This document shows, in pieces, positions 5,836-7,548 of a DNA stretch of 7,548 nucleotides. The DNA comes from Acidobacteriota bacterium (lineage in GTDB: Bacteria > Acidobacteriota > Terriglobia > Terriglobales > Acidobacteriaceae). The notes under the pieces were generated by a model. The model was not told the origin of the DNA and searched no databases. It worked only from the letters and a program-made list of their open reading frames with translations. The stretch spans positions 1 through 7,548 of the forward strand of contig JAKCDN010000146.1 in the NCBI GenBank assembly GCA_021841795.1. The letters are read 5' to 3'. How positions within the stretch are numbered: the stretch's first letter is position 1; every line of letters begins with the position of its first letter. A program made the translations under genes and the position numbers.

Positions 5836-6090
5836 GGCCAGAATCTAGACAGCAAAGGGGTTAGGGGCTGCGGTGGTGGCTGCAGGGCATGGCCTGCTGC
5901 CGGCGGCTCTTCGCTCTCCGGACCGGGTTGGCTGCTGACTGGGTCTATTGTGCGCCGGATGGGGGAAATTGTCGGCAAGGTTGTGGGGATATTTTTTGCG
6001 GGGTTGCGGGAGGGTTGGGGGTGACGGTCGACCACGATCCATGCATCACGGCGAAAAACGCTCCGCGGCTAAGGTTTACGCTGTCCCAGG

Positions 6091-6116
6091 TGCCCAGAGG
6101 CGAGACGCCTGGGGCA
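6091..6116. terminator. Stand-alone hairpin downstream of the TM2 gene
   Basis: TGCCC (6091-6095) pairs with GGGCA (6112-6116) and AGGCG (6098-6102) with CGCCT (6106-6110), with a small internal loop and an AGA loop, for 10 base pairs. It lies about 160 bp past the TM2 gene's stop on the minus strand and over 400 bp past the 4652 gene, so it is distant from both. On the plus strand AACCATTTTC follows. It could be a bidirectional terminator or part of a dispersed repeat. Confidence 0.35.
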
Positions 6117-6275
6117 ACCATTTTCAGGGGGAGAGCTCGGTTCCATGGCGCATGGGCAACTGCCGGCGATTGATCGTGGTGGCTGCGCGGGCGGTTGGAC
6201 CGGTTTCGGGAGCGGGTGGAGCTGGGACGCGAGTGGGCCTCAGTTCAATGTCCACAACTTCTTGAGACACGACAC

Positions 6276-6716
6276 CTAAAGGGCGCGGCCGCAGCCGGAG
6301 CAGAAGCGCGCGCCGGGGGCGTTGGCGAAGCCGCATTGGGAGCAGGCGGCGGCGGGCTGGGGAACCGCCGCGGGACGCATGGTTGGGGGAACATTGACGG
6401 CCATGGGGACGGGCTGGGACCAGAGAGGAACGGGAATGCCGAGCGAGGCGGCGATGGCGGCGGCCTGCATGGCGTTGTACTCGCGGACGCGGCCGGGCAT
6501 GAAGAAGCACTCGAAGAAGCTGATGATGGCGGGGATGCCGGACCAGAAGAAGCAGCAGTAAAGCATGCCGAGGCCAGTGCGCCGGAGGTAGAAGTGATGG
6601 AGGCCGAAGCTGCCGAGAAAGAGCGCGAGGAGAACGCCGACGACCTCGTCGCGGCGCACGGACTCGAACTGCTGGTAGAAGATCGCTTGCGGATTGGGAT
6701 AGGCATAGGCGCTCAT
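6276..6716 (-). CDS. TM2-domain membrane protein with C-terminal zinc ribbon
   Basis: The 146-residue protein has a TM2 domain at about residues 22-74. It consists of two hydrophobic helices (about 25-37 and 51-71) joined by the characteristic turn GSFGLHHFYLRRTG (35-48). TM2 proteins are small inner-membrane proteins, mostly of unknown role. A Pro/Ala-rich linker (about 93-123) leads to a C-terminal zinc ribbon with CSQC (Cys125, Cys128) and CSGC (Cys139, Cys142), a likely structural Zn site. The ATG at 6716 has AAGGAG 9 nt upstream. It is divergent from the aldo/keto reductase and appears monocistronic. A long open frame on the opposite strand and an overlapping minus-strand frame (6245-6706) are shadows. 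Function remains unassigned; scaffold or metal/redox-sensing roles are speculation. Confidence 0.88.
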   Translation of the reverse strand: MSAYAYPNPQAIFYQQFESVRRDEVVGVLLALFLGSFGLHHFYLRRTGLGMLYCCFFWSGIPAIISFFECFFMPGRVREYNAMQAAAIAASLGIPVPLWSQPVPMAVNVPPTMRPAAVPQPAAACSQCGFANAPGARFCSGCGRAL

Positions 6717-6837
6717 GAGCGGACTCTCCTTGCAGCGGCTTCAGACTGCCAGTGGTACGCGCGAGGAAGGTTGGTAGTTCCCGGCGCCTGGAAAGAATTG
6801 TGCCACAGCGCGTGGGATGACTAACATGGAAGGCGCG
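6717..6837. promoter_or_regulatory. Divergent promoter region between TM2 gene and aldo/keto reductase
   Basis: This 121-bp spacer must hold the start signals for both genes. For the TM2 gene, minus-strand CACAAT (near 6800) is a fair -10 but the upstream -35 is poor. For the reductase, plus-strand TTGTGC (6799-6804) followed by TAACAT (6822-6827) gives only a weak match. No strong promoter or operator was found. The region also carries the TM2 gene's ribosome binding site (6726-6731). Confidence 0.4.
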
Positions 6838-7548
6838 ATGGAAACCACGAATGAAACCCAACGACCCCATGCCGCCGCGAGCGGCAGTTTTTTAATCGGC
6901 GGCGATCTGGCGGTGCATCGGCTTGGCTACGGAACCATGCGCCTGGTGGGCGAGGGCGCGTGGGGCGAGCCGGCGGATGCGGCCGAGTGCCGGCGGGTGC
7001 TGCGCCGGGCGGTGGATCTGGGGGTGACGCTGATCGACACGGCGGACGCATACGGTCCGGAGATCGCGGAGCGGCTGATCGGGGAGGCGCTGGCTCCGTA
7101 CGCGCCGGGGGTGGTGATTGCGACCAAGGGAGGGATCACGCGCCAGGGGCCGGCGAAGACCGAGTACGTGGGGCGGGCGGGATACCTGATCCAGTGTGTG
7201 GAGATGAGCCTGCGGCGGCTGAAGCTGGAACGGATCGACCTGTATCAACTGCACCGCATCGATGCGCGCACGCCGCTGGAGGAGTCACTCGGGGCGCTGC
7301 GACGGATGCAGGAGCAGGGGAAGATCGGGCACATCGGGTTGAGCGAGGTGACGGCGGTCGAGATTGAGGCGGCGGAGAAGATCGCGGCGATTGTGAGCAT
7401 CCAGAACCGCTACTCCCTGGCGGACCGGCGGCATGAGGAGACGCTGCGCTATTGCGAGCGGCGGGGGATTGGTTTTCTGCCGTGGTATCCGTATGCGGGG
7501 GGCAAGATGCTGAAGGCCGACCACCCGGCGGCGCGGGGACTGCAAAAC
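6838..7548 (+). CDS. Aldo/keto reductase, 5' part (runs off the window end)
   Basis: The protein, 237 residues visible, is an NADP(H)-dependent oxidoreductase of the aldo/keto reductase superfamily, a TIM barrel that reduces aldehydes or ketones. The catalytic tetrad is complete: Asp67 and Tyr72 in DTADAYG, Lys97 in IATKGG and His139 in LYQLH. The segment SIQNRYSLADR (187-197) matches the typical cofactor-side motif. The barrel begins near residue 18 after a polar N-terminal extension. In-frame ATGs at 6817, 6826 and 6838 are possible starts. 6838 is preferred because GGAAGG lies just upstream (spacing about 4), though this is short. Its sequence style (GLSEVTAVEIEAAEKI, then QNRYSLADR) suits the YdjG/oxidoreductase-like AKR groups. 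The substrate is unknown. It is divergent from the TM2 gene and has no stop within the window. Confidence 0.93.
   Translation, partial: METTNETQRPHAAASGSFLIGGDLAVHRLGYGTMRLVGEGAWGEPADAAECRRVLRRAVDLGVTLIDTADAYGPEIAERLIGEALAPYAPGVVIATKGGITRQGPAKTEYVGRAGYLIQCVEMSLRRLKLERIDLYQLHRIDARTPLEESLGALRRMQEQGKIGHIGLSEVTAVEIEAAEKIAAIVSIQNRYSLADRRHEETLRYCERRGIGFLPWYPYAGGKMLKADHPAARGLQN

Larger units (their letters stand above)
5677..6275. other. Gene-poor stretch of about 600 bp
   Basis: No frame here looks like a real gene. The frames that are open on either strand have inconsistent composition, lack ribosome binding sites and resemble no family. The first part (about 5677-5830) is an AT-rich island with the repeat pair. 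The second part (about 5840-6030) is G-rich on the plus strand, with several runs of three to five G (for example 5964-5968, 6008-6021). The third contains the 6091-6116 hairpin. No credible promoter for a small RNA was identified, although TTGACT (5805-5810) lacks only a matching -10 box. Confidence 0.55.

Noticed and set aside
5547..6035. 162-codon minus-strand frame in the gene-poor region
   Set aside because: It includes the terminator hairpins and the AT-rich repeats, lacks a ribosome binding site and has mixed composition.
5827..6265. Several short plus-strand frames (65-105 codons)
   Set aside because: They are Gly/Trp/Arg-rich, overlap each other in different frames and lack ribosome binding sites.
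6790..6812. Possible sigma-54 promoter (TGGCAC-N5-TTTC on the minus strand) upstream of the TM2 gene
   Set aside because: The -24 part matches but the nearly invariant GC at -12 is TC here, so the match is incomplete.
1..7548. CRISPR array, tRNA/rRNA gene, transposase or phage gene
   Set aside because: No regularly spaced repeats, cloverleaf sequences or recognisable mobile-element proteins were seen on either strand by reading.

Overview
The window is a typical stretch of a GC-rich bacterial chromosome. Codon use, the S12 and EF-G sequences, the conserved hypothetical gene at 4652-5584 and the style of the intergenic DNA fit an Acidobacteriota (Terriglobia/Acidobacteriaceae-like) genome. 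That placement is an impression from the sequence and was not tested by a search. No tRNA, rRNA, CRISPR array, insertion sequence or phage gene was seen.

Layout. 1-3760 is the str (streptomycin) operon on the minus strand, in the canonical order rpsL (2923-3309, TTG start), rpsG (2334-2807), fusA (100-2181, GTG start), tuf (first codons only, 1-16). A near-consensus sigma-70 promoter (TTGACT-N17-TATCTT, 3731-3759) begins an unusually long leader of about 415 nt before rpsL. Upstream on the same strand is a lone LolD/MacB-type ABC ATPase (3771-4502). Its stop codon lies 11 bp before the str -35 box, with no terminator between. A 149-bp divergent spacer separates the ATPase from a plus-strand conserved hypothetical gene (4652-5584), which ends in a strong tandem hairpin terminator. 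A gene-poor stretch of about 690 bp (5585-6275) follows, with an AT-rich island, a pair of diverged repeats and one further hairpin. Next come a minus-strand TM2-domain/zinc-ribbon membrane protein (6276-6716) and, divergent from it, an aldo/keto reductase (6838 to the window end, incomplete).

How the genes work together. S12, S7, EF-G and EF-Tu form one functional group: 30S decoding and head assembly plus the two elongation GTPases. The other four genes show no clear link to translation or to each other. The ATPase has no permease beside it, and the TM2 protein and reductase share only a divergent promoter region.

No obvious new multi-gene system is present. The points most worth following are in the non-coding DNA of the str operon: the long leader with a small ORF and competing hairpins, the three consecutive hairpins between rpsL and rpsG, and a CTRCCGGCC element that recurs in the operon spacers. 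The uncharacterised protein at 4652-5584 is the main unknown among the genes.
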